DNA of 64,000 nt from Goekera deserti (GCF_010685995.1 NZ_JAAGWK010000025.1:109814-173813), one strand, 5' to 3'; positions 52,431 to 63,806 are shown, counted from the first letter of the stretch. Notes: generated by a model not told the origin, from the sequence alone. Translations and numbers: made by a program.

Positions 52431-53419
52431 GCACCCCCGACCACCAGCCCCCGGACGACGGGGCCCCGACCGGCCGCCCGCCCCGCCGGCCGCGCCCGCC
52501 GCAGCGCCGCCGCACCCCCGACGCCGACGTCCCGCCCGCCCTGCTGCTGGTGGACAAGGCCCCCGGGATGACCTCGCACGACGTCGTCGCCCGCGCCCGC
52601 CGGGTGCTCTCGGTGCGCAAGGTCGGCCACGCCGGGACGCTGGACCCGATGGCCACCGGGCTGCTGGTGCTCGGCGTCGGCGCCGCGACCCGGCTGCTCG
52701 GTCACCTGTCCGGCCACGACAAGACCTACGAGGCCACGATCCGGCTCGGCCGGTCCACGGTCACCGACGACCGCGAGGGCGACGTGCTCGCCGAGGCGTC
52801 CACCGCCGAGGTGACCGAGGACGCCGTCCGGGCCGCGCTGGCCGGGCAGGTCGGTGCGCTGCAGCAGGTGCCGTCCTCGGTCAGCGCCGTCAAGGTGGAC
52901 GGCCGGCGGTCCTACGACCGGGTGCGGGCGGGGGAGGAGTTCGAGCTCGCGCCGCGCTCGGTCACCGTGCACGGCATCGACGTGCACCGCCTCGGCCGGC
53001 CCACCCCCGCGCTGCTCGACGTCGACGTCACCGTGCGCTGCAGCACCGGCACCTACATCCGGGCGATCGCACGGGACGTCGGCGCCGCGCTCGGCGTCGG
53101 CGGCCACCTGACCGCGCTGCGCCGCACCCGGTCCGGACCGTTCAGCACCGACCAGGCCGCCGAGGTGGAGGTGGCCGGTGCCGCCCTCGCCGCCGGTGGC
53201 GGGCACGGCGTGCTCGGGCTGACCGAGGCGGCCACCAGTGTGTTCCCCGCCCGGATGGTGACCGCCGAGCAGGCACAGGCCCTCGTGCACGGCCAGCGGG
53301 TCCCCGCCACCGGCGCACCGGGCCTGCACGCCGCCGTCGGCCCCGACGGCCGGCTGGTCGCCCTCGTCGAGGACGCCGGCCCGCGGGCCAAGGTCACCGT
53401 CGGGTTCCCCGCCGGCTGA
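52427..53419 (+). CDS. truB: tRNA pseudouridine(55) synthase TruB
   Basis: Converts U55 in the T-loop of all elongator tRNAs to pseudouridine. 330 residues: a 35-residue Pro/Arg-rich start, then KVGHAGTLDPMATGLLVLG with the catalytic Asp (about 75), FSTDQ and a C-terminal PUA-like domain (about 265-325). ATG overlaps the preceding gene's stop. Confidence 0.96.
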   Translation: MSTPDHQPPDDGAPTGRPPRRPRPPQRRRTPDADVPPALLLVDKAPGMTSHDVVARARRVLSVRKVGHAGTLDPMATGLLVLGVGAATRLLGHLSGHDKTYEATIRLGRSTVTDDREGDVLAEASTAEVTEDAVRAALAGQVGALQQVPSSVSAVKVDGRRSYDRVRAGEEFELAPRSVTVHGIDVHRLGRPTPALLDVDVTVRCSTGTYIRAIARDVGAALGVGGHLTALRRTRSGPFSTDQAAEVEVAGAALAAGGGHGVLGLTEAATSVFPARMVTAEQAQALVHGQRVPATGAPGLHAAVGPDGRLVALVEDAGPRAKVTVGFPAG

Positions 53420-53452
53420 CCCCGGCCCGCCGGCTGTGACAGCCTCGGGGGC

Positions 53453-54319
53453 ATGAGCGTGCTGCCCGACCCCGGCCTGGACGGGAAGCTGGCCGCCCTG
53501 CACGACCGGCTGGCACCCCTGCCCGGTGTGCTGGTCGCGTTCTCCGGCGGCGTGGACTCCGGTGTGGTGCTCGCCGCCGCCGTCCGGGCGCTCGGTGCGG
53601 ACCGCGTGGTGGCGGCCACGGCGGTGTCCCCGAGCCTGCCCCTGGCCGAGCGGGAGGCCGCCGCCGCCTTCGCCGCCGGCCTCGGCGTGCGGCACGAGCA
53701 GCCGCGCACCGACGAGCTGGCCCGGGAGGGGTACCGGGCCAACGCGGGGGACCGGTGCTTCTTCTGCAAGGCCGAGCTGATCGACGTCCTCGGGCCGGTC
53801 GCCGGCCGGCTGGGCATCACCGACGTGGTCACCGGCACCAACGCCGACGACGTGCGCGCCGGCTTCCGCCCCGGCATCCGCGCCGCCACCGAGCGCGGGG
53901 CCTGGGCACCGCTGGCCGGCGCCGGCCTCACCAAGGACGACGTCCGGGCCGCCGCCCGCCGGTGGGCCCTGCCGCTGGCGGACAAGCCCGCTGCCGCCTG
54001 CCTGGCGAGCCGGATCGCCTACGGCGTCCCGGTGTCGGCGGAGCGGCTGGCCCGGGTGGAGGCCGCCGAGGTCGCCCTGCGCGCCGCGCTGGCCGACGCC
54101 GGGCTGCCGGTGCGGGACCTCCGGGTCCGTGACCTGGGCGCCCCCGACGGAGGGGACACCGCCCGGGTGGAGGTCGACCGGGAGCTGCTCGGCGCCCTGG
54201 CCGGCCGCCCGGAGCTGCTGGCGGTGGTGACCGGTTTCGACCGGGTGGAGCTGGACCCGCGCGGCTTCCGCTCCGGGTCGATGAACGAGTTGCTGCCCGA
54301 CCCGGTCCGCTACCGCTGA
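53453..54319 (+). CDS. larE: ATP-dependent sacrificial sulfur transferase LarE
   Basis: PP-loop enzyme that adenylates the pyridinium carboxylates of the nickel-pincer (NPN) cofactor precursor and donates sulfur from its own Cys. 288 residues: PP-loop AFSGGVDSGVVLA (about 28), NAGDRCFFCKAEL, TGTNADD, and KPAAACLASRIAYG containing the Cys equivalent to the sacrificial Cys176 of Lactobacillus LarE. The gene converges with larB, sharing ten bases, so both NPN-pathway genes are here. No larC or larA is in the window. Confidence 0.87.
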   Translation: MSVLPDPGLDGKLAALHDRLAPLPGVLVAFSGGVDSGVVLAAAVRALGADRVVAATAVSPSLPLAEREAAAAFAAGLGVRHEQPRTDELAREGYRANAGDRCFFCKAELIDVLGPVAGRLGITDVVTGTNADDVRAGFRPGIRAATERGAWAPLAGAGLTKDDVRAAARRWALPLADKPAAACLASRIAYGVPVSAERLARVEAAEVALRAALADAGLPVRDLRVRDLGAPDGGDTARVEVDRELLGALAGRPELLAVVTGFDRVELDPRGFRSGSMNELLPDPVRYR

Positions 54320-55053
54320 GCCGGGCCGTCCGGGCCGTCCGGGCCGTCCAGGCCGTCCAGGCCCCGGGCCGCGTGCCGGCCCGCGTGCGCCGACCGGGCG
54401 ATGCGCGCGGCGGCCACCCCGGCGCCGAAGCCGTTGTCGATGTTGACCACCAGCACCCCGGGGGCGCAGGCGGTGAGCATGGTCAGCAGCGGTGCCAGCC
54501 CGTCGAACGCGGCGCCGTAGCCGACCGACGTGGGCACCGCGACCACCAGCCGGTCGGTCAGCCCGGCGACCACGCTGGGCAGCGCGCCGTCCATCCCGGC
54601 CACCACCACGACGGCGTCGGCGGTCCCCAGCTCCGGAGCGACCGCCAGCACCCGGTGCAGCCCGGCGACGCCGACGTCGTCGACCCGCCGGCAGCCCACC
54701 CCGCAGGCGGCCAGCGTGGCGGCGACCTCAGCGGCCACCGGACCGTCCGACGTCCCGGCGGTGAGCACCAGCACCCGGCCGCGTGGCTCGGGCAGCGAGC
54801 CGACGAAGGCGCAGCGGGCGTCGTCGTCGAGCAGGGCGTCGGGCCAGCGCTCGCGCACCGCGGCCGCCGTGGCGGCGTCCACCCGGGTCGCCCAGGCCAG
54901 CGGCAGCCCGGCGTCCAGCAGGCCGGCCAGGCAGGCGACCGTCTCCGCCGGGGTCTTGCCGGCGGCGTAGACCACCTCCGGGGTCCCGGTGCGGGCCTCC
55001 CGGTCCACGTCCAGCCGGGCGAAGCCCAGGTCCTGCGTGCGCTGCTCCTCCAC
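54310..55053 (-). CDS. larB: Nickel-pincer cofactor biosynthesis protein LarB
   Basis: 247 residues of the LarB family, related to AIR carboxylase (PurE), which carboxylates and hydrolyses nicotinic acid adenine dinucleotide in the first NPN cofactor step. Signature runs: DLGFARLDVDREARTGTPEVVY at the N-terminus, VLTAGTSDGPVAAEVA, VVVVAGMDGALPSVVAGL, PTSVGYGAAFDGLAPLLTML and VVNIDNGFGAG. The C-terminus ends in GLDGLDGPDGPDGP, encoded by a 9-bp tandem repeat. GTG start at 55053. Convergent with larE, divergent from the MhuD-like gene. Confidence 0.88.
   Translation of the reverse strand: MEEQRTQDLGFARLDVDREARTGTPEVVYAAGKTPAETVACLAGLLDAGLPLAWATRVDAATAAAVRERWPDALLDDDARCAFVGSLPEPRGRVLVLTAGTSDGPVAAEVAATLAACGVGCRRVDDVGVAGLHRVLAVAPELGTADAVVVVAGMDGALPSVVAGLTDRLVVAVPTSVGYGAAFDGLAPLLTMLTACAPGVLVVNIDNGFGAGVAAARIARSAHAGRHAARGLDGLDGPDGPDGPAQR
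54323..54363. repeat. 9-bp tandem repeat at the 3' end of larB
   Basis: About four and a half copies of GGGCCGTCC or AGGCCGTCC. They encode the Gly-Asp-Pro repeats at the LarB C-terminus and lie directly after the larE stop. Slippage-prone and of no evident regulatory meaning. Confidence 0.85.
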
Positions 55054-55108
55054 GGCCCCAGCCTGCCCGCTCCGGTTAAGCGGTGCGCGGCCGGGGAAGG
55101 GGACCGGC

Positions 55109-55456
55109 ATGAGCGTCGTCAAGATCAACCTGGTGAGCATGCCCGAGGACAAGCGCGAGCTCTTCGAGAGCCGGTTCCGCGGCCGGGCCGGCGCCGTGGA
55201 GACCACCGACGGCTTCGAGTGGTTCGAGCTGCTGCGCCCGGTCACGGGCACCGACCAGTACCTCGTCTACACCCGGTGGGCCAGCGAGGAGGCCTACCAG
55301 GCGTGGCAGTCCGGCCAGGACTTCGACCGCACGCACTCCGGCGGTGGGGACACCCTCGCCCCGGCCGCGAGCGGGTCGCACGTCTGGCACTTCGAGGTCA
55401 TCGAGCAGGCCGCGGCGGCGGAGAAGCAGGGCGGCGGGGTGGGCGGCGGCATCTGA
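55109..55456 (+). CDS. MhuD-like heme-degrading monooxygenase
   Basis: 115 residues of the antibiotic-biosynthesis-monooxygenase fold, close in sequence and length to mycobacterial MhuD. It has VVKIN with Asn7, Arg26 (RFRGRAGAVE), GFEWFELLRPV, Trp66 (AYQAW) and a His at 76, the positions used by MhuD for heme binding (heme-ligand His is 75 there). The expected reaction is oxidative opening of heme with iron release to a mycobilin-like product. The last 15 residues are Gly-rich. ATG at 55109. Placed between larB and ilvE. Confidence 0.8.
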   Translation: MSVVKINLVSMPEDKRELFESRFRGRAGAVETTDGFEWFELLRPVTGTDQYLVYTRWASEEAYQAWQSGQDFDRTHSGGGDTLAPAASGSHVWHFEVIEQAAAAEKQGGGVGGGI

Positions 55457-55622
55457 GCCGTCGCCCGGGCCCGGCCCGCACCGCGTCGCCCTCCACGCCG
55501 CGGACGGCGAGCCCGTGCCCGCGCGACCGAGCTAGGGTGGCCGCACGGGGCGCCGCACCGCCGGCGCCCCGGCCGCGGCGCCGGGTCGACCCGGTGCCCA
55601 CCGACACCTGCCAGTGGGAGCC

Positions 55623-56762
55623 ATGACCGACACGCTCGCCGACAGTCGTACCTCGCCCCGGGCCTTCGCCGCGGGCGTGCCGCTGGTCCTCGAGGACGTG
55701 CCCCGGCGTCCTGCCGCCGAGCGGGCCGAGCAGCTCGCCGACCCCGGCTTCGGCCGGTACTTCACCGACTCGATGGTGGTCGCCCGGTACCGCGCGGGCG
55801 AGGGCTGGCACGACGCCCGGCTGACCCGCTACGCGCCCCTGCAGCTGGACCCGAGCGCGGCCGCGCTGCACTACGCGCAGTCGATCTTCGAGGGGCTCAA
55901 GGCCTACGCCCAGCCCGACGGCACCGTGGCCACCTTCCGCCCCGAGGCGAACGCCGCCCGCTTCGCCCGCTCGGCCACCCGGCTGGCGATGCCCCCGGTG
56001 CCGGCCGAGTCCTTCCTCGCCGCCGTGGACGCACTCGTCGACGCCGACCGCGACTGGGTGCCCACCGGCCCGGACCAGACGCTGTACATCCGGCCCTACA
56101 TGCTCGCCGTCGAGCCGTTCCTCGGGGTCCGGCCCGCGCACGAGTACCTGTTCATCGTCATCGCCAGCCCCGCCGGGGCCTACTTCCCGCGCGGCGTGCA
56201 GCCGGTGTCGGTCTACCTCTCCGAGGACTACATCCGGGCAGCGCCCGGCGGCACCGGCGACGTGAAGTGCGCCGGCAACTACGCGGCCAGCCTGCTGGCC
56301 CAGGAGCAGGCCCTCGCCGCCGGCTGCGACCAGGTGGTGTGGCTCGACGCCACCGAGAAGCGGTACGTCGAGGAGATGGGCGGCATGAACCTCTTCTTCG
56401 TCCGAGGCAGCGGGGCCGACGCCGAGCTGATCACCCCGGAGCTGACCGGCACCCTGCTGCCCGGCATCACGCGCGAGTCGCTGATCACCCTGGCCCGGGA
56501 GCTGGGCCACACGGTCACCGAGCGCCGGTTCGACGTCGAGGAGTGGCGCAGCGGTGTCGAGGACGGCTCGATCACCGAGACGTTCGCCTGCGGCACGGCC
56601 GCGGTCATCACGCCGGTCGGCCAGGTGCGCGCCCGCACCGGCGACTTCACCGTCGGCGACGGCACCCCCGGCCCGCTCACCATGGCGCTGCGCAGCCACC
56701 TGCTGGACATCCAGCACGGTCGCACGGCCGACGCGCACGGCTGGCTGCACCAGGTCCGCTGA
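55623..56762 (+). CDS. ilvE: Branched-chain amino acid aminotransferase
   Basis: PLP enzyme for the last step of Leu, Ile and Val synthesis and the first of their breakdown. About 379 residues, the type II size. The PLP lysine is in TGDVKCAGNYAASL; other signatures are YAQSIFEGLKAY, WLDATEKRYVEEMGGMN and ETFACGTAAVITPVG. ATG at 55623 is chosen; a GTG at 55614 would add three residues. A TAGGGT hexamer about 90 bases upstream might be a -10. Confidence 0.95.
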   Translation: MTDTLADSRTSPRAFAAGVPLVLEDVPRRPAAERAEQLADPGFGRYFTDSMVVARYRAGEGWHDARLTRYAPLQLDPSAAALHYAQSIFEGLKAYAQPDGTVATFRPEANAARFARSATRLAMPPVPAESFLAAVDALVDADRDWVPTGPDQTLYIRPYMLAVEPFLGVRPAHEYLFIVIASPAGAYFPRGVQPVSVYLSEDYIRAAPGGTGDVKCAGNYAASLLAQEQALAAGCDQVVWLDATEKRYVEEMGGMNLFFVRGSGADAELITPELTGTLLPGITRESLITLARELGHTVTERRFDVEEWRSGVEDGSITETFACGTAAVITPVGQVRARTGDFTVGDGTPGPLTMALRSHLLDIQHGRTADAHGWLHQVR

Positions 56763-56820
56763 GCCCCCCGGCTCCCGGCACCACCCGTCCCCACCGACCC
56801 CCGAGCAGAGAGGCGGCCCC

Positions 56821-57777
56821 GTGCAGCGATGGCGCGGCCTGGAGGCCACCCCCGCCGACCTCGGTCGCACGGTGGTCACCGTCGGCATGTACGACGGCGT
56901 GCACCGCGGGCACCAGCAGCTGATCAGCACCGCCGTGGCGCGGGCCCGGGCCATGCGCCGGCCCTGCCTGCTGGTCACCTTCGACCCGCACCCCTCGGAG
57001 GTCGTCCGGCCCGGGTCGCACCCGGCGATCCTGACGTCGGCCGACCGCAAGGCCGAGCTGATCGCCGACCTGGGCGTCGACGCGATGTGCGTGGTACCGT
57101 TCACCCCCGAGTTCAGCCGGCTCAGCCCGGAGACCTTCGCGCACACCGTGCTGGTGGAGCACCTGCACGCGGCCGGCGTCGTCGTCGGGGCGAACTTCAG
57201 CTACGGCCACGGGGCCGCCGGCAATGTCACCACCCTCACCGCCGAGGGTCGGCGGTTCGGCTTCTCGGTGGAGGGCGTCGGCCTGTCCACCGACTCCTCC
57301 ACCGACGGCGAGGTGACCATCTCCTCGACCTACATCCGGGCGTGCGTGGCCGCGGGGGACATGGTCCCGGCGTCCCGGGCGCTGGGCCGCCCGCACCGCG
57401 TCGACGGTGTCGTCGTCCGGGGCGAGCAGCGCGGCCGCGAGCTGGGCTACCCGACCGCCAACGTGGAGAGCGCCAGGAACACCGCGATCCCCGCCGACGG
57501 CGTGTACGCCGGCACCCTGGTGCTGCGCGGCCGGTCCGGGGAGAGCCTGCAGTCCCACCCGGCGGCCGTCTCGGTGGGCACCAACCCCACCTTCAGCGGC
57601 ACCCGGCGCACCGTCGAGGCCTTCCTGCTCGACTGGAGCGGCGACCTCTACGGCGAGCACGTGGGCGTGGAGTTCGTCGAGCGGCTGCGCCCGATGACCG
57701 CCTTCGCCGGCATCGACGAGCTGCTCGTCGCCATGGCACAGGACGTCGCCGACACCCGCGCCGTCCTCGGGCTCTGA
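56821..57777 (+). CDS. ribF: Bifunctional riboflavin kinase / FAD synthetase
   Basis: Makes FMN and then FAD. 318 residues: N-terminal nucleotidyltransferase domain with [17 protein letters not shown] (HxGH-like motif) and [26 protein letters not shown], then the C-terminal riboflavin kinase domain (about 185-315) with [11 protein letters not shown] and [10 protein letters not shown]. The GTG at 56821 gives the normal N-terminus. It lies after ilvE and before rpsO. Confidence 0.95.
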   Translation: MQRWRGLEATPADLGRTVVTVGMYDGVHRGHQQLISTAVARARAMRRPCLLVTFDPHPSEVVRPGSHPAILTSADRKAELIADLGVDAMCVVPFTPEFSRLSPETFAHTVLVEHLHAAGVVVGANFSYGHGAAGNVTTLTAEGRRFGFSVEGVGLSTDSSTDGEVTISSTYIRACVAAGDMVPASRALGRPHRVDGVVVRGEQRGRELGYPTANVESARNTAIPADGVYAGTLVLRGRSGESLQSHPAAVSVGTNPTFSGTRRTVEAFLLDWSGDLYGEHVGVEFVERLRPMTAFAGIDELLVAMAQDVADTRAVLGL

Positions 57778-57991
57778 CACGTCCGTCCTCCGGACGCCGC
57801 CGGCGCCAGGAGCAGTCCCCGACCTGAGCCGGGCCGCCGCGTCGCGCCTGCACGGGTCCCTCCCGGCGCGAGCGGACGGTCGCGCCGCCCCCGCTGGTAC
57901 CGTGGGACCCCGTCGGCACACCCGACGTGTGTGCACCCTGCCCCCGTGGAACAGACCGGGGGCCACACGTGACCTGCCCTGGAGGCAACGC

Positions 57992-58261
57992 ATGGCGCTC
58001 GAGAGCGCGACGAAGCAGCAGATCATGACCGAGTACGCCACGGTCGAAGGTGACACCGGTTCCCCCGAGGTGCAGGTCGCGATGCTGACCCGACGGATCA
58101 GTGACCTGACCGAGCACCTCAAGATGCACAAGCACGACCACCACAGCCGGCGGGGCCTGCTCCTGCTGGTCGGCCGCCGTCGTCGGCTGCTGAACTACCT
58201 GGCGAAGACCGACATCAACCGGTACCGGTCGCTCATCGAGCGGCTCGGCCTGCGCCGCTGA
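57992..58261 (+). CDS. rpsO: 30S ribosomal protein S15
   Basis: 89 residues, standard S15: [40 protein letters not shown] and the basic C-terminal helix ending RLGLRR. It binds the central domain of 16S rRNA. ATG six bases after GGAGG. The 214-base gap from ribF contains a small hairpin (57780-57796, six pairs) that could end ribF transcription; the rest is presumably the rpsO promoter. Confidence 0.97.
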   Translation: MALESATKQQIMTEYATVEGDTGSPEVQVAMLTRRISDLTEHLKMHKHDHHSRRGLLLLVGRRRRLLNYLAKTDINRYRSLIERLGLRR

Positions 58262-58271
58262 TCCACCCGAG

Positions 58272-58304
58272 GGGGCCGTACCCGGACTGACCGGGACGGT
58301 CCCC
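58272..58304 (+). terminator. Bulged hairpin between rpsO and pnp
   Basis: GGGGCCGTACCCGG pairs with CCGGGACGGTCCCC with two single-base bulges around an ACTGA loop, followed by a CT-rich run. Located where other bacteria place the rpsO terminator and the RNase III-processed pnp leader, so it may serve as a terminator, a processing site, or both. Confidence 0.55.
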
Positions 58305-58515
58305 TCTCTCGTGCGGCACCCGTCGCACGAGCAACCGGCGGGACACCCGGCTGGCCCATCCGGGTCGGTCCTCGGTGGTGGCCCCCGGGACGAGCCCGGC
58401 CCCCCCCGCGGGGCCGGCGACCCGAGGGCTTCGATCGAAGGCCGGCCACACCGCGCCAGCCGCAGCACCCGCCGCGAAGAGGGCGTCGCCGCATGCGACG
58501 CAGGAAGAGGACGAC

Positions 58516-60798
58516 GTGTCCGCACCCACCACCGAGCACGACATCGACGCCGAGGACGGCGTCTTCACCGCCACCGCGGTCATCGACAACGGCAGCTACG
58601 GCAGCCGCAGCATCACCTTCGAGACCGGCCGGCTCGCCCGACAGGCCGCCGGTTCCGTCGTCGCCACCATGGGCGACACCACGCTGCTGTCGGCCACCAC
58701 GGCCGGCCGCCAGCCCAAGGAGCAGTTCGACTTCTTCCCGCTGACGGTCGACGTCGAGGAGCGGATGTACGCGATCGGGAAGATCCCCGGCTCGTTCTTC
58801 CGCCGCGAGGGGCGGCCGTCGGAGGACGCCATCCTGACCTGCCGCCTGATCGACCGCCCGCTGCGCCCGACCTTCGCCAAGGGCCTGCGCAACGAGGTGC
58901 AGGTCGTCATCAGCGTGCTGAGCCTGGACCCCGACCACCTCTACGACGTGCTGGCGATCAACGGCGCCTCCGCCTCGACCCAGCTCTCCGGCCTGCCGTT
59001 CTCCGGCCCCGTCGGCGCCACCCGCGTCGCGCTGGTCAACGGCCAGTGGGTCGGCTTCCCGACCCACACGGAGCTCGAGGACGCCGTCTTCGACATGGTC
59101 GTGGCCGGCCGGGTGCTGCCCGACGGCGACGTCGCGATCATGATGGTCGAGGCCGAGGCCACCGAGAAGACCGTCGCCCTGGTCGCCGGCGGTGCCACCG
59201 CGCCGACCGAGGAGGTCGTGTCGCAGGGTCTCGAGGCCGCCAAGCCGTTCATCAAGGCGCTGTGCGACGCGCAGAGCCAGCTCGCCGCCAAGGCCGCCAA
59301 GCCGGTCGCCGACTTCCCGCGCTTCCTGGACTACCAGGACGACGTCTACGCGATCGTCGAGGCGCACGCCGCCGAGAAGCTCGCCGTGACCCAGGCGATC
59401 GCCGGCAAGGCCGAGCGCGAGGACGCCACCGACGCCCTCAAGGACGAGGTCAAGGCCGCGCTCGCCGAGCAGTTCCCCGGCCGCGAGAAGGAGGTCTCCG
59501 GTGCCTTCCGCGCGGTGACCAAGAAGGTCGTCCGCCAGCGCATCCTGCGCGACAAGGTGCGCATCGACGGCCGTGGCGTCACCGACATCCGGCCGCTGTC
59601 GGCCGAGGTCGAGGTGCTGCCCCGGGTGCACGGCTCGGCACTGTTCGAGCGCGGTGAGACCCAGATCATGGGCGTCACCACGCTCAACATGCTCCGCATG
59701 GAGCAGCAGCTGGACACGCTGAACCCGGTCACCCGCAAGCGCTACATGCACAACTACAACTTCCCGCCGTACTCCACCGGCGAGACCGGCCGGGTGGGCT
59801 CGCCCAAGCGCCGCGAGATCGGCCACGGCGCGCTCGCCGAGCGTGCGCTGCTGCCGGTGCTGCCGGACCGCGAGGAGTTCCCCTACGCGATCCGCCAGGT
59901 GTCCGAGGCGCTGGGCTCCAACGGCTCGACGTCGATGGGCTCGGTCTGCGCCTCGACCCTGTCGCTGCTCAACGCCGGTGTGCCCCTCAAGGCCCCGGTC
60001 GCCGGCATCGCCATGGGCCTGGTCTCCGACGAGGTCGACGGGAAGACCGAGTACGTCGCCCTGACCGACATCCTCGGCGCCGAGGACGCCTTCGGTGACA
60101 TGGACTTCAAGGTCGCCGGCACCAAGGACTTCGTGACGGCCCTCCAGCTGGACACCAAGCTCGACGGCATCCCCTCCGACGTCCTGGCCAGTGCGCTCAC
60201 CCAGGCCCGCGCGGCCCGGCTGCACATCCTCGACGTCATGCTCGAGGCCATCGACGGCCCCGACGAGATGAGCCCGTTCGCCCCCCGGGTGACCACGGTG
60301 CGCATCCCGGTCGACAAGATCGGCGCGGTGATCGGGCCCAAGGGCCAGATGATCAACGCGATCCAGGACGAGACCGGCGCCGACATCACCATCGAGGACG
60401 ACGGCACGATCTACGTCGGCGCCTCCGACGGCCCCTCGGCCCAGGCAGCGGTGGACCGGATCAACGCCATCGCCAACCCGCAGCTGCCCAAGGTGGGCGA
60501 GCGGTTCCTGGGCACGGTCGTCAAGACCACGGCCTTCGGTGCGTTCGTCTCGCTGCTGCCCGGTCGTGACGGCCTGGTGCACATCAGCAAGCTGGGTGGC
60601 GGCAAGCGGATCGCCAAGGTCGAGGACGTCGCCAACGTCGGTGACAAGCTGCAGGTCGAGATCACCGACATCGACGCCCGCGGCAAGATCAGCCTCGTCC
60701 CGGTCGAGGCCGGCGCGGAGAACACCGTCGCGCCTGTGTCCGACGACTCGGCCCCGGTCGAGTCGGCCGAGCCCGCCGCAGCCGCTGCAGGTGAGTGA
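58516..60798 (+). CDS. pnp: Polyribonucleotide nucleotidyltransferase (PNPase)
   Basis: Phosphorolytic 3'-5' exoribonuclease; in actinobacteria it also adds 3' tails. 760 residues: two RNase PH domains ([13 protein letters not shown] and the catalytic second core with [43 protein letters not shown]), a helical linker, KH domain ([16 protein letters not shown]) and S1 domain ([22 protein letters not shown]). GTG at 58516 follows AGGAAGAGG. The stop overlaps the M16 peptidase start. Confidence 0.96.
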   Translation: MSAPTTEHDIDAEDGVFTATAVIDNGSYGSRSITFETGRLARQAAGSVVATMGDTTLLSATTAGRQPKEQFDFFPLTVDVEERMYAIGKIPGSFFRREGRPSEDAILTCRLIDRPLRPTFAKGLRNEVQVVISVLSLDPDHLYDVLAINGASASTQLSGLPFSGPVGATRVALVNGQWVGFPTHTELEDAVFDMVVAGRVLPDGDVAIMMVEAEATEKTVALVAGGATAPTEEVVSQGLEAAKPFIKALCDAQSQLAAKAAKPVADFPRFLDYQDDVYAIVEAHAAEKLAVTQAIAGKAEREDATDALKDEVKAALAEQFPGREKEVSGAFRAVTKKVVRQRILRDKVRIDGRGVTDIRPLSAEVEVLPRVHGSALFERGETQIMGVTTLNMLRMEQQLDTLNPVTRKRYMHNYNFPPYSTGETGRVGSPKRREIGHGALAERALLPVLPDREEFPYAIRQVSEALGSNGSTSMGSVCASTLSLLNAGVPLKAPVAGIAMGLVSDEVDGKTEYVALTDILGAEDAFGDMDFKVAGTKDFVTALQLDTKLDGIPSDVLASALTQARAARLHILDVMLEAIDGPDEMSPFAPRVTTVRIPVDKIGAVIGPKGQMINAIQDETGADITIEDDGTIYVGASDGPSAQAAVDRINAIANPQLPKVGERFLGTVVKTTAFGAFVSLLPGRDGLVHISKLGGGKRIAKVEDVANVGDKLQVEITDIDARGKISLVPVEAGAENTVAPVSDDSAPVESAEPAAAAAGE

Positions 60799-62222
60799 CC
60801 ACGGCTGAGAACCGCTCCCCGAGCGGGCCGCGGACCGGGGCGGGCGCGCAGGCGCCCGCCCCGGCCCCGCTCCGCGGTGGCGACGCCGACGGTGCCGTCC
60901 CCCTCGGTGGCGGCGCCGTCGGCCTCACCCAGGTGCTCGACGTCGACGAGTTCGGCGGCCGGGTGGAGCGCACCGAGCTGCCCGGTGGCCTGCGGGTCAT
61001 CACCGAGACGATGCCCGGGGTGCTCTCGGCCACGCTGGGCATCTGGGTGGGCGTCGGCTCCCGGGACGAGACACCGGGGGTGGGTGGCTCCTCGCACTTC
61101 CTGGAGCACCTGCTCTTCAAGGGCACCGGCAGCCGCACCGCGCTGGAGATCGCCACGGCCATGGACGCCGTGGGCGGTGAGATGAACGCCTTCACCGCCA
61201 AGGAGCACACCTGCTACTACGCCAACGTGCTCGCCAGCGACCTCCCGCTGGCGGTGACGCTGCTCGGTGACCTGGTCACCGACGCGCTGAACACCGCGGC
61301 CGACCTGGACTCCGAGCGCACGGTCGTGCTCGAGGAGATCGCGATGCGCGACGACGAGCCGTCGGACGCGGTGCACGACCTCTTCGCCGAGACGCTCTTC
61401 GGGGACACCTCGTTGGGCCGCTCGGTGCTCGGCACCGTCGAGACGATCGAGGCGCTCACCCGGGACGACGTGGACGGCTGGTACCGGAGCAGGTACCGGG
61501 TGCCGTCGATCGTGGTGTCCGCCGCAGGGCGGGTCGGCCACCAGCAGGTGCTCGACCTGGTCGCCGCGGCCTTCGGCGACCGCATCGGGGGAGCGGGACG
61601 ACCCGAGCCGGTCCGGGAGGGCACCGACGTGGTGCTCGACGCCCCGGCCCGGTCGACCGGCCTGATCCACCGCCGCACCGAGCAGGTGCACCTGCTGCTC
61701 GGCAGCGTGGGCATGGGGCGGCTGGACGACCGCCGGTACGCCGCGGCGGTGCTGGACACCGCCGTCGGTGGGGGGATGAGCTCCCGGCTGTTCCAGGAGG
61801 TGCGCGAGAAGCGCGGCCTGGTCTACAGCGTCGGCTCCTCGCTGACCCACTACGCCGGTACGGGCAGCTTCTCCGTCTACGCGGGGTGCTCGCCCAAGCG
61901 GGTGTCGGAGGTGCTGCGGCTGGTGCGGGCCGAGCTGTCCGCGGTGGCCGCCGACGGGCTCACGCCCGAGGAGGTCTCCCGGGCGATCGGCCAGCTCAAG
62001 GGCGGCCTGGTGCTCGGCCTGGAGGACACCGGCTCACGGATGAGCCGGCTGGGCAAGAGCGAGCTGTCCTACGGCGAGTACGTCCCGGTGCCCGGCGTGC
62101 TCGCCCGGCTGGACGACGTCGACGTCGAGCAGGTGCGTGCGGTGGCCGCCGACCTGCTCACCCGGGACACCTGCCTGGCGGTGGTCGGCCCGTACCGGGA
62201 GAAGGACCTCGACCGGCTCTGA
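60795..62222 (+). CDS. M16 family zinc metallopeptidase
   Basis: 475 residues of the pitrilysin/processing-peptidase type. Inverted zinc motif HFLEH (in [12 protein letters not shown], about residue 101) and the distal Glu in the [17 protein letters not shown] helix; a second homologous inactive half includes [31 protein letters not shown] sequence. Function in actinobacteria is undefined. GTG start overlaps the pnp stop, an arrangement conserved in the phylum. The first 45 residues are disordered. Confidence 0.9.
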   Translation: MTTAENRSPSGPRTGAGAQAPAPAPLRGGDADGAVPLGGGAVGLTQVLDVDEFGGRVERTELPGGLRVITETMPGVLSATLGIWVGVGSRDETPGVGGSSHFLEHLLFKGTGSRTALEIATAMDAVGGEMNAFTAKEHTCYYANVLASDLPLAVTLLGDLVTDALNTAADLDSERTVVLEEIAMRDDEPSDAVHDLFAETLFGDTSLGRSVLGTVETIEALTRDDVDGWYRSRYRVPSIVVSAAGRVGHQQVLDLVAAAFGDRIGGAGRPEPVREGTDVVLDAPARSTGLIHRRTEQVHLLLGSVGMGRLDDRRYAAAVLDTAVGGGMSSRLFQEVREKRGLVYSVGSSLTHYAGTGSFSVYAGCSPKRVSEVLRLVRAELSAVAADGLTPEEVSRAIGQLKGGLVLGLEDTGSRMSRLGKSELSYGEYVPVPGVLARLDDVDVEQVRAVAADLLTRDTCLAVVGPYREKDLDRL

Positions 62223-63479
<1,257 letters not shown>

Positions 63480-63626
63480 TCCCCGAAGGGCCCACACGCC
63501 TACGGAAGCGCTCCATGCGCGTGACCTGGCTCGCTTTTTCGACGGGACCGCCTGCCGCTGACCTGCGAAGACGCGACGCCGACACCGGCTGGAGAGCTCC
63601 ACGGCGAGAAATCGGCCCAGCGTGAC

Positions 63627-63655
63627 TTGACGCGGTCCGGCCCGCCGCGTAACTT
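63627..63655 (+). promoter_or_regulatory. rrn promoter P1
   Basis: TTGACG at 63627-63632, exactly 17 bases, then TAACTT at 63650-63655. Strong match to the housekeeping sigma consensus, about 280 bases upstream of the 16S 5' end. The 147 bases between dapB and this promoter show no clear terminator; a T5 run lies at 63536-63540. Confidence 0.75.
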
Positions 63656-63717
63656 TCTCTCTGCGCCGAGCGAGACCGGGTCGAAGGACACGGGAGCCGC
63701 TGGTCAGACCCCCGGGT

Positions 63718-63746
63718 GTGACAGCGAGCCGTGCACGGCGTAACGT
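63718..63746 (+). promoter_or_regulatory. rrn promoter P2 with palindromic spacer
   Basis: GTGACA at 63718-63723, 17 bases, then TAACGT at 63741-63746. The spacer contains the perfect 12-bp palindrome GCCGTGCACGGC (63728-63739), a possible operator. Tandem promoters are usual for actinobacterial rRNA operons. Confidence 0.6.
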
Positions 63747-63797
63747 CAGACAAGCCGCTTCGGACGATGGCCTTCGGGTCGGGTTTCGTGTGCGTCC

Positions 63798-63806
63798 GCT
63801 CTTTGA
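63798..63806 (+). promoter_or_regulatory. BoxA-like antitermination element in the rrn leader
   Basis: GCTCTTTGA, followed by GAACTCAACAG, matches the conserved actinobacterial rrn leader block that includes the boxA NusB/NusE-binding sequence. The remaining leader to 63936 contains sequences expected to pair with the 16S 3' flank for RNase III processing. Confidence 0.7.

Noticed and set aside
54323..54363. 9-bp tandem repeat as regulatory iteron
   Set aside because: It lies inside the larB coding sequence and simply encodes Gly-Asp-Pro repeats.
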